36,347 bases of DNA from an uncultured beta proteobacterium (lineage in GTDB: Bacteria; Pseudomonadota; Gammaproteobacteria; Burkholderiales; Burkholderiaceae_C). Below, piece by piece: positions 26,572 through 36,048 of the stretch; position 1 is the stretch's first letter, and every line of letters starts with the position of its first letter. A program made the position numbers and the translations under genes. The DNA is taken from positions 1 through 36,347 of the forward strand of contig CAIJPE010000417.1 of NCBI GenBank assembly GCA_903822435.1, given 5' to 3'. The notes under the pieces were generated by a model that was given only the letters and a program-made list of their open reading frames with translations, was not told the origin of the DNA and did no database searches.

Positions 26572-28116
26572 TCAGATCATTTCCAGTGCCTTCCAAGCCG
26601 GGAGCCGCTCTTGCAGGATGGAGCCGACGACCCGCCGCAACTCTGCCCAGACCGGCGGCTCGGGTTGCAGGCCCGGCGGCAGCAGTTGGTTCACGAGCAG
26701 GGTCACCGGGTCGTGCGGATCGCCAGCATCCAGACCGGGCTGCGGCGGTTCCCCCAGCAGCCGGGCCAGCGCCAGCTCCATGGCCGTGACCGACATCCCG
26801 CCACCCAGGGCCGGCGCAGCCAGGCTCAATTGCCCGGACCCGATGCCGTGCGGCGCCAGCCTTCGGGCCGCCACCTCGTTGAATCGACGGGCCCTGCCCA
26901 CGGCCTGCTGCCAGTCGGCACCGGCGCCCGGAATGCGCCACAGCGGAACGGCGCACCCGGACCCCACCAGCAAGGCCAGCAGCTCGGACGGGGTGGCGTT
27001 TCCGCAGCCCGGCAACGCGCGCAGAGCGCCGACCGTGTGGGGCCCCTCGGCCAACGCGCCGCGAACGGCATGAACCAGCGCGGGCGGCAGCTGGGCCTCA
27101 CCTGCCTGCGACTTGAGCACCGCCTCACCCATGGCGTGCGTGGCTGAAGCCAGCCAGAGCGATTCGACGGCCGGCTCGCGCGGCACGCGGCGCAGGCCGC
27201 GCACATACACATCGCGCCGAAAGGCACGTGCCACGCACAGGTCGAAGATCAATTCGCGGCTCCTGGGCTCGCGTGCCTCGTCCCACAGCTCACGCTGCGG
27301 GGCGGTGAGCGACATGTGCGGAAAGTTCTCGTCGATGGTGGCGCTGCCCACGTACTCGCAACGCACCGATTCCATCGCCGCCGCGACGTCGGCATGGAAG
27401 CTGGGACGCCAATGCTCGGTCATGAACTCGTGCAGCACATAGCCGGGCCGTGCACCCTTGATCTCGCCGGTGATCAGGCTCCGCCAACCGGACGGAGGCA
27501 GGTGCGAAGGCTCGGCAGCAACCAGCCGCTGGACCCGGCCTGCCGCGACCGCCATGCCTTCGGCGGCGGTATCGACCGACTGGATCGCGCCCCGAACCAG
27601 CCGGGCAAGGCCCAGGCCGCCCGCAGCGCCAGGCAGCGCGTTATAGCCCATGAAGACCAGCCCACCGACCTTGAGCCGCTGCTTGATCAGGCGCAGGACG
27701 CCTTCGCGCACGGCATCTGCCACCCACGACCACACGCCGTGCACCGTGATCAGGTCGAACTCGGGCAACGCGTCCAGTTCGGAACCGTCCAGGTCGGCGA
27801 GATCGAGCTCCAGGAAGCGGGCGTTGGCCAGGCCGGCCTCGGCGGCCAGGCTGCGCGCTTCGCCGATATGCGCCGGGTTGTAGTCCAGGCCGATCACCTG
27901 CCAGTGCGGATTGGCGGCGGCCAGGGTCAGGCCGGTGTAGCCGGTGCCGCAGCCCACCTCCAGGATCGACAGCGGTGTTTCTGGGCCGACCTCCCAGGCC
28001 ACGCCCATCAAGGCGCAGATGGCGCGCAGGTGGGCCGGCGACTGAAAGCCGTGCCAGGACGACGGATAGGCCTCGCTGACCGGATAGCCGCGCGACCAGT
28101 TGCCAGAATCACTCAT
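26572..28116 (-). CDS. SAM-dependent methyltransferase with regulatory domain, T6SS-linked
   Basis: A 514-residue class I methyltransferase. The SAM-binding motif I is LEVGCGTGYTG (52-62), followed by an acidic strand end (VIGLDY, 74-79) and motif FDLITVHGVWSWV. The middle region matches the methyltransferase regulatory domain type (PF10119-like), and a further helical/winged region fills the C-terminus. It starts 16 bases after the tssG stop and reads as the last gene of the tssB operon. Similar methyltransferases are found beside some T6SS genes, but the target (a T6SS protein, an effector or something unrelated) is unknown. All visible SAM-binding residues look intact. Confidence 0.87.
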   Translation of the reverse strand: MSDSGNWSRGYPVSEAYPSSWHGFQSPAHLRAICALMGVAWEVGPETPLSILEVGCGTGYTGLTLAAANPHWQVIGLDYNPAHIGEARSLAAEAGLANARFLELDLADLDGSELDALPEFDLITVHGVWSWVADAVREGVLRLIKQRLKVGGLVFMGYNALPGAAGGLGLARLVRGAIQSVDTAAEGMAVAAGRVQRLVAAEPSHLPPSGWRSLITGEIKGARPGYVLHEFMTEHWRPSFHADVAAAMESVRCEYVGSATIDENFPHMSLTAPQRELWDEAREPRSRELIFDLCVARAFRRDVYVRGLRRVPREPAVESLWLASATHAMGEAVLKSQAGEAQLPPALVHAVRGALAEGPHTVGALRALPGCGNATPSELLALLVGSGCAVPLWRIPGAGADWQQAVGRARRFNEVAARRLAPHGIGSGQLSLAAPALGGGMSVTAMELALARLLGEPPQPGLDAGDPHDPVTLLVNQLLPPGLQPEPPVWAELRRVVGSILQERLPAWKALEMI

Positions 28117-28132
28117 GGGAAATCAAATCCTC

Positions 28133-29164
28133 TCAAGGGTTGGCCCGCAAAGCCCGGGCCGCCGGCGCCTGCGGGCGCAACATGGCTTCGGCAGCCGGTT
28201 TGCGCCTGGGTCGCGACGCAGTCAGCCAACTGGTCCAGCCCAGGCGGGCCGTGCCCGTGCCCGGCGCGCCCAGTCGCAGGTGCGGCACCTCGGCTGCAGC
28301 CAGTACGGGGTTGAAGGCGAAGTCGAGCTCCAGGCCCACCTGCAAGCGCGTCAGCTCGACCAGCCGGGTGTGCAAGGCGGTGCCTGGAAGCAGTGTCTCG
28401 AAGACTCGAAAGGGCATGGGCCCCAGGTTCACCAGGAAGCGCGACGAGGGATCCCAGACCTGCGCCCCCACCGCGGCGTCGACGCCCAGTTGCACGTGAC
28501 GCCCGGGCACGCCGGGTGCGGCAAGCCGAGTCTGTTCAGCTGAGGGCAGGCGCATCCAGCCACCGGCAAATTCAACCAGCCGCACCTCGGCGCCGGTCTC
28601 TTCGGACAGCATGCCGCGCAGCCGCTCGGCACTGCGGGTGCGTGCCGACAGGCCGCCAGCGTGGTACAGCACCGCCGGCAAAGGGCTGGCCAATGCGTCG
28701 GACAGCCGGGGCGTGCCCAGGCCCACTGCGGCGCCGAGCACCTGCACGGCCTGGTGGGGGTCGCGCGTGGGCCGATACTTGGAACCGGCCTTGACGAACA
28801 ACCCCGTGAAGCGCCGCGCCAGCAGGTCGACGAAGGCGTGGAGCGCGGTCGAGCGCCGGCGAGACTCGGCATCGGCCAGTGCCGTGTAATGGCGGGGCAG
28901 CACGCCCCCGGGGCCGATCAGGCCGAAGGTGGGCGTGACCAGCCCGCCTTTCGCCAGATCGGCCTGCATCACTTCCCCCGCCGGCGCACCCAGACGGGTC
29001 GTGGTGCGGTAGGCGATCTCGGTCGGGTCGCGGTGCGGCGCGATGACGGCACTGGCTTGGTCGATGCTGAAACGGCCGGGTTCGCGCTCCAGGCGCTCCA
29101 GGGGCGTCAGGGCACGCGGCGGCGCCGGTCCGTCTTGTGCGGGCGACGGCGGCACGGCAGTCAC
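28133..29164 (-). CDS. tssG: TssG T6SS baseplate protein
   Basis: A 343-residue TssG, the part of the baseplate wedge that joins TssF and TssK. The early LTPLERLEREPGRFSIDQA segment followed by YRTTTRLGAPAGEV fits the family N-terminus, and FGLIGPGGVLPRHYTALA is a typical TssG stretch. The open frame extends upstream inside tssF, but the start chosen is GTG 29164, which overlaps the tssF TGA as GTGA; GTG 29155 is another option. The coupling keeps TssF and TssG levels linked. The protein is Arg-rich at its C-terminus. Confidence 0.92.
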   Translation of the reverse strand: MTAVPPSPAQDGPAPPRALTPLERLEREPGRFSIDQASAVIAPHRDPTEIAYRTTTRLGAPAGEVMQADLAKGGLVTPTFGLIGPGGVLPRHYTALADAESRRRSTALHAFVDLLARRFTGLFVKAGSKYRPTRDPHQAVQVLGAAVGLGTPRLSDALASPLPAVLYHAGGLSARTRSAERLRGMLSEETGAEVRLVEFAGGWMRLPSAEQTRLAAPGVPGRHVQLGVDAAVGAQVWDPSSRFLVNLGPMPFRVFETLLPGTALHTRLVELTRLQVGLELDFAFNPVLAAAEVPHLRLGAPGTGTARLGWTSWLTASRPRRKPAAEAMLRPQAPAARALRANP

Positions 29165-30990
29165 AACAGCACCCGTGTGCCGCTGCGCGCAGGCCAGGAC
29201 GCGACGCTGCCGCTGCCGCCCCTGAGGTGCACGCTGGTGCGCACGAAGCCGTTGACCGAGACCTGCAAGGCGAAGAAGCGCTCGAGCACGCCCGCCAGCA
29301 CGAAAAGGCCGCCTGCTGTCCATGCCTGCGGTTCGAAGGTGATGGCCACGTCGATGCCGCGCGCAAAGCTTCCCGGCCGGATGCCCGGCAGCCGCGCCAC
29401 GCCCGGCGTTGCCGTGATCGAGGTGATGCCGTCCAGTGCCAACCGGGTTTCCGGGGTGTCGCGCAGGTCGTGAAGGCGCAGCATCTCGCGCAGGGCCAAT
29501 GCCGCTTGCGGACCGCCGGTCACGCCCAGGTGGTTCAAGGCCAGGTGCGAGACCAGGCGCCAGCCGCTGCGCTCACGCAGTTGTGGCCGCAGCGTCGGCG
29601 TGGGCGGCGCCAGGCACTCGGCACCACTGACCGGCGCGGCCGGGTCGGTCACTCGCAAGGTGGGCTGGCCGCCGCCGAAAGGCAGCATCGACGGCAGGTC
29701 GCGGTTGCAGCACAGGGTGTCGATGCTGAGCACGCCATCGGCCGGCAGGGCCGGGTCGAAATGGGGGTCGCGCAGCATCAATCGGGTCTCTGTGCCGCCC
29801 AACATGGCCGGCGCCAGGCGGCGCGAGGCCAGCCAGCTCAGCCCTTCGGCATCGGCCTGTGCCCCCTCTTCGTGGCGCAGCCGCTGGAAGTGCGGCACGC
29901 GCCGCGGCTGGGGGGCATCCGGGCGGCTCAGGCGCACGCCTTCCACCGCGTAGACCTCCAGCGCGGCCGGGCGGCGTGCATCCGGCACCACCAGCCACTC
30001 GGACTGCGTGCCGTCCAGGGCGACCGGTTCGGCGCCCTGGCGGAAGAGGTTCACGACGGGGGTGGCCCCGAGGATGAAGTTCTCCTCGTTGACGCTGCGC
30101 TCCAGGTCGGGCACCGAACGCGACAGGTAGACGTAGACCTCCATGCTGCCGCTGCGCTGGACCAGCGTACGCGCTTCCAGGCCCGAGAGATCGAGGTAGT
30201 GGAACTTCTCGGGGAAGGCGAAGTACTCGGTCAGGAGCCGGTGGCCCGAAAAGGCACGCTGTGGCCAGGGCAGCGCGGCCTGTTCAGGCTCGAAGCCAGC
30301 CTGGGCGAGGCACTCGCGCGGCAGGAAGGTGGGGCGGGGGTCCGAGGGCCCGTCGGCCAGGGCCACGGACAACGTCGAGGTGCACAGCAACTCAAGCAGC
30401 TGCGTGGCCGCGGGCCCCGAGCCTCGCAGGTGCAAACGCACCCGATCCAGCGCGAGCTCGGCCAGGGTCAGCGTGGGCACCGTGGTGGCCAGGCTCAAGC
30501 GCAGCACGGCGGCGGCGCGCGGGGCGTGCGGGTTGGGCGGGGCCGGCAAGGGCAGCCCGGCCAGCCGCGCCTTGGTGATCGTCAGCGGCCACAAGGTGAC
30601 CTCATGGCAGGTGCGATAGTGCAAGGGTTCGCCGCGGACTGGCTGCGTCTGCACCGGCGTGCCGCGGGGCACGCGCGAAGCACCCTTGGCTTCGGGCTTG
30701 GGCTTGAGCTGGATGGTCGTCATCGACGGCACGGGCGCCAGCAGGTGCGGACACAGCAACTCCAGCAGCGCGTCGGACAATTCGGGCAGGTCGTCGTCCA
30801 GCCGGTGCTGGACGCGCGCGGCCAGGAAGGCCACGCCCTCCAGCAGCCGCTCGACGTGGGGGTCGTCCACGGCATCGGCGGTCACCCGCAACCGGCCGGC
30901 CACCTTGGGGTTGGCGGCCGCGAATTCGCCGGCCAGCTTGCGGATGGCCGCCAGTTCGCGGTCGTAGTAAGGCAGCAGCGCGTCAGCCAT
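29161..30990 (-). CDS. tssF: TssF T6SS baseplate protein
   Basis: A 609-residue TssF of normal length. The diagnostic N-terminus reads LLPYYDRELAAIRKLAGEFA, followed by VERLLEGVAFLAARVQHRLD and LCPHLLAPVPSM. TssF (two copies per wedge) forms the baseplate with TssE and TssG around the VgrG hub. It starts at ATG 30990, 9 bases after the tssE stop, and overlaps tssG by four bases. Confidence 0.96.
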   Translation of the reverse strand: MADALLPYYDRELAAIRKLAGEFAAANPKVAGRLRVTADAVDDPHVERLLEGVAFLAARVQHRLDDDLPELSDALLELLCPHLLAPVPSMTTIQLKPKPEAKGASRVPRGTPVQTQPVRGEPLHYRTCHEVTLWPLTITKARLAGLPLPAPPNPHAPRAAAVLRLSLATTVPTLTLAELALDRVRLHLRGSGPAATQLLELLCTSTLSVALADGPSDPRPTFLPRECLAQAGFEPEQAALPWPQRAFSGHRLLTEYFAFPEKFHYLDLSGLEARTLVQRSGSMEVYVYLSRSVPDLERSVNEENFILGATPVVNLFRQGAEPVALDGTQSEWLVVPDARRPAALEVYAVEGVRLSRPDAPQPRRVPHFQRLRHEEGAQADAEGLSWLASRRLAPAMLGGTETRLMLRDPHFDPALPADGVLSIDTLCCNRDLPSMLPFGGGQPTLRVTDPAAPVSGAECLAPPTPTLRPQLRERSGWRLVSHLALNHLGVTGGPQAALALREMLRLHDLRDTPETRLALDGITSITATPGVARLPGIRPGSFARGIDVAITFEPQAWTAGGLFVLAGVLERFFALQVSVNGFVRTSVHLRGGSGSVASWPARSGTRVLL

Positions 30991-30999
30991 GGGGGGGTC

Positions 31000-31500
31000 T
31001 CAGATCTCGCCGACCGTCACGTCGCGCGTCACGGGTTCCAGCAGGGTCTCGAAGCTCACGGGCTCGGGCACCGGGTCGGCGCGCAGCACGGCATCCACCT
31101 TCATGCGCAAGGTGCCGCCCAGGCCGTCGTCGGTGCCCACCAGCACCACCTTGATCTTGGTCAGCCGCGGCTCGAAGCGGCGGATGGTGGCTTCGACCTC
31201 GCGCACCAGCGCGGCCCGCAGCTCGGGCACGGCATAGGCACCGGACGCCGGATCGGGGATGCCGTAGTTGACGATGGAAGCGGTCAGCTCGCCGAGGATC
31301 GACGGCAGGGGCACGCGGCGGCGCCGGGCGTTGAGCAGCGACTCCACGTCACGGCGCACGGCGATGTGCAACCGCTCCAGCGCCTCGGCGGCCGTGGGGG
31401 CAGGCGCCTCGGCGGAGTCCGGGTCGGCGTCGAGCAGTCGGTCCAGGAAGGGGAGCTGGGCACGCTGGGGACCGCCAGCCCGTCCGCGAGGGTCGTTCAA
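31000..31500 (-). CDS. tssE: TssE (gp25-like) baseplate protein with TTG start
   Basis: A 166-residue gp25-like baseplate protein that nucleates the sheath. Landmarks are LPFLDRLLDADP near the N-terminus (16-27), SILGELTASIVNYGIPD (about 67-83) and the gp25 core strands RLTKIKVVLVG and TLRMKVDAVL. The only usable start before the conserved segment is TTG at 31500, which overlaps the tagJ stop as TTGA. A weak start coupled to the upstream gene would keep TssE low, fitting its low copy number; this last point is inference. Confidence 0.93.
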   Translation of the reverse strand: MNDPRGRAGGPQRAQLPFLDRLLDADPDSAEAPAPTAAEALERLHIAVRRDVESLLNARRRRVPLPSILGELTASIVNYGIPDPASGAYAVPELRAALVREVEATIRRFEPRLTKIKVVLVGTDDGLGGTLRMKVDAVLRADPVPEPVSFETLLEPVTRDVTVGEI

Positions 31501-32300
31501 TCGAACACCACCGTGGCCAGTTGCGTGAAGGGCACGGCCTCGTCGCCGACCAGCAGGATGCGCTGGCCACGGCCTCGCACGGGGCCTTCGGCCGGGTCGG
31601 TCCAGTCGGTGGCGCGCCCCAGTCGCAAGGCGTTGTCGGTCTCTGCCGCCAGGCCCAGGTACAGCGATGGCAGGAAGACCACGCCTTCGGTGCCGTCCTT
31701 CAGGTCGATGGCGCAGCGGCGCCAGACGAGGTCCCGCGGACGGCGCGGGGCGTCGAAGGCCAGCGAACGCACGCGCGAAACGGGCACCAGCATGTGGTCG
31801 CCTGCAGTGGTCAGCACCTCGAATTCAGCCGCCATCAGATCATCGGCATCGCGCAGGTCGGCAAAGGCCGTCTGTGTGCCGTCGGGCGCTTCCAGATGGC
31901 CCGGTGCGGGCGGCCGCAGGGTCTCGATTTCGGCGGCAGCCGCGTCGGCGCCGGCGACGTCGCCCAGGCGCAGCAGCATGCGGGCGCGCAGGGCCGCCTG
32001 CTGGGCGGGCGTCGCGTCGTCGCCCTGGTACTTGGGGGCCCTGCCCTCGCGCAGCACCTGGGCACGCAGCACTTCGGCGCGCAGCAGCTTGCGGAACTCG
32101 AGCACCGCCGGGTTGGGTTCGTGCAGCGCCGCGGCATCGAGCATGCGGTCGGCCCGTTCGGCCTCGCCGGTCAGCAGAAGCAACTCGGCCATGAGCCAGC
32201 GTGCATCGGCATCGGTGGGCGAGGCCTTGACGGCGGCCGTGGCGGCCGCAAGTGCACCGGCGATGTCGCCGGCATGAAGAAAATCACCTGCTGTGGTCAT
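31497..32300 (-). CDS. tagJ: TagJ (ImpE/SciE family) T6SS accessory protein
   Basis: A 267-residue ImpE-family protein. The N-terminal half is helical and TPR-like (DAGDIAGALAAATAAVKASP-type pattern, about 8-70). The C-terminal half is a beta domain with DLVWRRCAIDLKDGTEGVV and FLPSLYLG. TagJ binds the N-terminus of TssB and is thought to modulate ClpV-driven sheath recycling in some T6SS subtypes. It sits between the second tssC and tssE, with tssE overlapping it by four bases, and begins 23 bases after the tssC paralogue's stop. Confidence 0.94.
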   Translation of the reverse strand: MTTAGDFLHAGDIAGALAAATAAVKASPTDADARWLMAELLLLTGEAERADRMLDAAALHEPNPAVLEFRKLLRAEVLRAQVLREGRAPKYQGDDATPAQQAALRARMLLRLGDVAGADAAAAEIETLRPPAPGHLEAPDGTQTAFADLRDADDLMAAEFEVLTTAGDHMLVPVSRVRSLAFDAPRRPRDLVWRRCAIDLKDGTEGVVFLPSLYLGLAAETDNALRLGRATDWTDPAEGPVRGRGQRILLVGDEAVPFTQLATVVFD

Positions 32301-32323
32301 CGGAGGCAGTCCTGTGTGAGGTT

Positions 32324-33856
32324 TCAGGCAGTGGCTGTGTTGTGGGGGGCGAACTCGGTGACGAGGCGGAACGAAGCGCCCACCTCATCGAGTTGGTGGT
32401 GCGGCTTGAGGTGCACGGTGCAGTTGTACACGCCCGGGCGGCCGCGGCGTTCGCGCACTTCGACGCGCGCGTCCTGCAAAGGGTAGCGGGCCGTCACCTG
32501 GGGGCTGGCCAGGCCGCCCCCGCTGATGAACTGGTTGAGCCAGCGCTGCAAGCGCGACTCGACATCGGAAGGGTCGAGAAAGCTGCCGGTCATGTCGCGG
32601 CCCATCAGCTTGACGCAATGGGCAAAGCGGCTGACGCACAGCATGGTGTTGAGCTGCGCCGACATGCGCTGGTTGGCGTTGGCTGCAGCGGTGGTCATGC
32701 GTGGAGGGCGGTGCAGTGAAGGCAAGGCCCCGAAACAGGCCTCGGGCAGGCCATCCAAGGCCGACAGCGGGATCAGCCCGGCGTCGCTGAGCATGTTTTC
32801 CTGCTGATCGGTGAAGCTCACCTCGAGCGGGGCCCGCGCTGGCGCCTGGTACGGCAGGTCGCTGTGGAAGCGTTCGAAGGGCAGGTTCGACAGAACGCCG
32901 CCTCGGGCCTCTTCGGAGACATCGGCGCCGCGCACCTCCGCAGGCCATGAGTAGCGCTCGAAGGCCCGCACGGCCGCTGCCGCGAAGCCGTACACGGGGC
33001 TGGTCCAGACACGGTCGGCGGCTCTGCCCGGGCTGTGCCGGAACCGGAAGCGGTCGACCCGCGCGCCGTCGTCGACCCAGGGCGCACGGCCCAGCACCCT
33101 GGGCAGGGCAATGCCGATGAACCGCAGATCTTCCTGCACGGCGGCCTGGCGCCAGCGTTGGTGCTCCGGGCCCTGCAGCACGACGGCCGGATCGTAGCTG
33201 GGCGTCATTTCGGTGTAGCTGCCCAGCCCCAGCAGTTCAGGCGAGCCCCCCAGGATCATGGGGGCGAACGCAGCCGCGGCGATCCCGGCCAGCCCTGCCA
33301 GGGCGCCGATGTCGTCCGTCGGGTTGCCGGGTGCCGGACGGTGACGGACCTCGTAGTCGCCGGCAATCAGGCCGAAGGGCTCGCCGCCGGCCATGCCGAA
33401 TTCTTCTTCGTGGATCTTGCGGAACAGATGGCTCTGGTCGAACTCGATGGCGCGCTCGATGTCGCGGCAGACCTCCACCCAACGGGCGTGGAGCATGCGC
33501 AGGCGGACGCGCACCCCCGTGCGCGGCAGCCCCTCGACCAGCCATTGCAGACCCCGCCAGGAGCCTTCCAGCCTGCGCAGACGCGGGTGCAACAAGATGG
33601 CATCGAGCTGGCGCGACATCGCGGCATCCAGGGCCGCGATGTCGCGGTCGAGCGCAGCGCGCAACAAGCCGACGGCATCGTCTTGCGCTCGCAGGTGGGC
33701 CAGCCATCGGGGGCCGAACCAGAGCCGCAGGTGGGTGGCGGCGTCCTGCGAAGCGACCAACTCTGCCAGGTCGGCCCCTGCCGTCACGGCGGACGGGCCC
33801 ATGAAGCGCCCGGCCAACACTGCGTCGCGCAGCGTTTGCTCAGGCGCTTGCGTCAT
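32324..33856 (-). CDS. Second TssC-like sheath protein (ImpD/TssC paralogue)
   Basis: A 510-residue protein of the TssC (VipB/EvpB) family, clearly diverged from the tssC gene just upstream. Shared family landmarks are [15 protein letters not shown] (about 94-108), the FDQSHLFRKIHEEEFGMAGGEPFG stretch (split here: FDQSHLFRKIHEEEFG then MAGGEPFG), ALPRVLGRAPW and a C-terminal HLKPHHQLDEVGASFRLV. Two TssC-type genes also occur in the Agrobacterium and Rhizobium imp operons (ImpC/ImpD). Whether this copy joins the sheath or acts elsewhere, such as at a sheath end, is not evident. It has an extra N-terminal segment (about 1-50) and an Ala/Gly insertion near 195-215. Confidence 0.92.
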   Translation of the reverse strand: MTQAPEQTLRDAVLAGRFMGPSAVTAGADLAELVASQDAATHLRLWFGPRWLAHLRAQDDAVGLLRAALDRDIAALDAAMSRQLDAILLHPRLRRLEGSWRGLQWLVEGLPRTGVRVRLRMLHARWVEVCRDIERAIEFDQSHLFRKIHEEEFGMAGGEPFGLIAGDYEVRHRPAPGNPTDDIGALAGLAGIAAAAFAPMILGGSPELLGLGSYTEMTPSYDPAVVLQGPEHQRWRQAAVQEDLRFIGIALPRVLGRAPWVDDGARVDRFRFRHSPGRAADRVWTSPVYGFAAAAVRAFERYSWPAEVRGADVSEEARGGVLSNLPFERFHSDLPYQAPARAPLEVSFTDQQENMLSDAGLIPLSALDGLPEACFGALPSLHRPPRMTTAAANANQRMSAQLNTMLCVSRFAHCVKLMGRDMTGSFLDPSDVESRLQRWLNQFISGGGLASPQVTARYPLQDARVEVRERRGRPGVYNCTVHLKPHHQLDEVGASFRLVTEFAPHNTATA

Positions 33857-33878
33857 GAAACGGCGGGTGCCCGGACGA

Positions 33879-35378
33879 TCACGACTTCTGCGGGATTCGC
33901 GCCACCATCCGCATGGAGGTGGTCAGCTCTTCCATCTGCAGCCAGGGCCGCAGGTAGGCCACCGCGTTGTAGGAGCCCGGGCGGCCAGGGATCTCCTTGA
34001 CCTCGATCTTGGCTTCGCGCAGCGGGTACTTGGCACGCGCCTCCTGGCCTGCGCCTTCCATCGGATTGACGTAGTTCTGGATCCACCGGTTCAGCCAGGT
34101 CTCGCAATCGGTGGCTTCCATGAACGAGCCGATCTTGTCGCGCGCCATCACCTTCAGGAAGTGGGCAAAGCGGCTGGTGGCCATCACGTAGGGCAGCCGC
34201 GCCGAGATGGCGGCATTGGCCGTGGCGTCCGGGCGGTCATACTTCTTGGGCAGCTGCGTCGACTGGGCGCCAAAGAACACGGCGTAGTCGGTGTTCTTGT
34301 AGTGCAGCAGCGGCAGGAAGCCGAGCGCCGACAATTCGGCCTCGCGGCGGTCGGTGATGCCGATCTCGGTGGGGCACTTGGCATCGCCGTCGCCATCGTC
34401 CGAGATGAACGTGTGGGTGGGCAGGTTCGTGACCCGGCCGCCGCCTTCGGCACCGCGAATGGCCGTGCAGAACCCGTATTGCGCGAAGGCGTCGGTCAGT
34501 CGAGTGCCCATCACGTAGGCAGCGTTCATCCAGCAGTAGTCGTTGTGATCCATCTGCTTGGCCGAGCCGTCGGCGTTGGTCGGCGCCTCTTCGTAGCCGA
34601 ACTCGTCCACCGCCTTGGTGGCCGCGCCGTACGGCACGCGGGCGATCACGCGGGGCATGACCAGCGAGACGAAGCGCGAATCTTCGGTTTCGCGGAAACC
34701 ACGCCACTTGGTGTACTCCGTGGTCTCGAAGATCTTGGCCAGGTCGCGCGGCTTGGACAGCTCACTCCAGTCGTTGAAGCCGAACATGCCGGCGCCCACG
34801 CCCGAGATGAACGGGGCGAAAGCACCTGCGGCCACGTTGGATACCAGGCGCAGGGTTTCAACGTCCTCGGGGTGGGCAGTCCACTCGTAGTCGCCGATCA
34901 GCGCGCCGTACGGCTCGCCGCCCGGGGTACCGAATTCGTTTTCGTAGATCTTCTTGAAAAGCTGGCTCTGGTCGAATTCGACGGCCTTCTGCAGGTCCTT
35001 GGCCATCTCCTTCTTGGAGAGCTGGAACATGCGGATCTTCAGGCTGGTGCCGGTCTCGCTGTTCATCACGAGGTAGTTCAGGCCCCGCCAGCTGCCCTCG
35101 AGCTTGAGAAAGCGCTCGTGGTGCATGATCTTGTTGAGCTGCTCGCTGACCTTGCGGTCGATCTCGGCGATGGCGCGATCGAAGGTGACGACCAGATTGC
35201 GGTTGAAGGTGACCGTGCCCTTCAGGGCTTCCTCGGTCAGGGCGCGGATCAGTTCCTCGGCGCGGTCGCGCTCGGTCTGCTTGGTGGCGCCCAGCACCTG
35301 GTCGAGCAGCCCCAGGCCGCCCTCGGTGGTGGTGGTGACGGTCGACGCCGCGGCGCCTTGGGATTCAGTGGCAGCCAT
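33879..35378 (-). CDS. tssC: TssC (VipB) large sheath protein
   Basis: A 499-residue large sheath subunit. It pairs with TssB to build the contractile sheath, and its N-terminal helix is the ClpV target. Landmarks: [19 protein letters not shown] (about 92-110), [20 protein letters not shown] (about 139-158), [25 protein letters not shown], and the C-terminal [18 protein letters not shown]. It starts at ATG 35378, 3 bases after the tssB stop, so the sheath partners are tightly co-translated. The length is typical. Confidence 0.98.
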   Translation of the reverse strand: MAATESQGAAASTVTTTTEGGLGLLDQVLGATKQTERDRAEELIRALTEEALKGTVTFNRNLVVTFDRAIAEIDRKVSEQLNKIMHHERFLKLEGSWRGLNYLVMNSETGTSLKIRMFQLSKKEMAKDLQKAVEFDQSQLFKKIYENEFGTPGGEPYGALIGDYEWTAHPEDVETLRLVSNVAAGAFAPFISGVGAGMFGFNDWSELSKPRDLAKIFETTEYTKWRGFRETEDSRFVSLVMPRVIARVPYGAATKAVDEFGYEEAPTNADGSAKQMDHNDYCWMNAAYVMGTRLTDAFAQYGFCTAIRGAEGGGRVTNLPTHTFISDDGDGDAKCPTEIGITDRREAELSALGFLPLLHYKNTDYAVFFGAQSTQLPKKYDRPDATANAAISARLPYVMATSRFAHFLKVMARDKIGSFMEATDCETWLNRWIQNYVNPMEGAGQEARAKYPLREAKIEVKEIPGRPGSYNAVAYLRPWLQMEELTTSMRMVARIPQKS

Positions 35379-35381
35379 GGA

Positions 35382-35888
35382 TCAGCCTTCCGTCTTCTTG
35401 ATGCCGAGTTGAGCCGACAGCGCGTCGAGCTTGGACTTGTCTTGCAGGACATCCTCGAGCAGGCCTTCGAGCTCTTCGGACAGGTCGGCCTTGCTCATCA
35501 GGTCGCGCAGACGGCTGCGGGTCTCGAGCATGGCCTTCAGCGCAGGAACCTGCGCGGCCACGCGGGACGGCTCGAAGTCTTCCATCGACTTGAACTTCAG
35601 GTCAACGGCCATCTGGCTGTCGTCACCGGCCAGGGTGTTGTCGACCTTGAGCTTCAAGCCCGGGGCCACGCGGGCCATGACGTCGTTGAAGTTGTCCCGG
35701 TCGATCTGGACGAACTTGCGCTCGGCCAGCGGCTTCATCGGTTCGGTGGGGTCGCCGGCGTAGTCGCCCATGACCCCGACCACGAAAGGCAACTCGCGCA
35801 CGATCGCCGCGCCTTCGGTTTCGACGTCGTAGGTGATATGCACACGCGGCTTGCGGACGCGGGCGAGCTTTTCGTGAACGCTGTTCAT
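35382..35888 (-). CDS. tssB: TssB (VipA) small sheath protein
   Basis: A 168-residue small sheath subunit with the family start ([20 protein letters not shown]), [15 protein letters not shown] and the acidic helical C-terminus. The start is ATG 35888 with GAGGA five bases upstream (GAGGAAACC-ATG); an open frame to 35909 has no ribosome site. It is the first gene of the sheath/baseplate operon, preceded by a 160-base promoter region. Confidence 0.97.
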   Translation of the reverse strand: MNSVHEKLARVRKPRVHITYDVETEGAAIVRELPFVVGVMGDYAGDPTEPMKPLAERKFVQIDRDNFNDVMARVAPGLKLKVDNTLAGDDSQMAVDLKFKSMEDFEPSRVAAQVPALKAMLETRSRLRDLMSKADLSEELEGLLEDVLQDKSKLDALSAQLGIKKTEG

Positions 35889-36048
35889 GGTTTCCTCATT
35901 TCCTTTCAAGGCTTGGGTGTAGGTCCTGCGGCCTCGTCGGCCCAGTCGGACTGCGCAAAAGGTAACACAGGACCTGCGGCGAATCCATGCAATTCAACTG
36001 CGCAACAACCCGAAGCATAGGTCGGTGTCCGAGACAGTGCAGGCAGCT
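35889..36048 (-). promoter_or_regulatory. Promoter/leader region of the tssB operon with an 8-bp inverted repeat
   Basis: This gap between the sodC stop and tssB should hold the operon promoter. AGGTCCTG at 35921-35928 and CAGGACCT at 35968-35975 form a perfect 8-bp inverted repeat, and CCTGCGGC occurs directly repeated at 35925-35932 and 35973-35980. On the minus strand TTGCAT near 35985-35990 could be a -35, with a poor -10 (TGTGTT) 17 bases later. A regulator-binding site or a leader stem are both possible. Confidence 0.45.

Noticed and set aside
29137..32277. A 1046-codon plus-strand open frame over tssF, tssE and tagJ
   Set aside because: Same GC-skew shadow effect; it is opposite three well-recognised T6SS genes and has no recognisable domain.
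33393..36020. An 875-codon plus-strand open frame opposite tssC and tssB
   Set aside because: It mirrors the sheath genes, has no ribosome site and no family resemblance.
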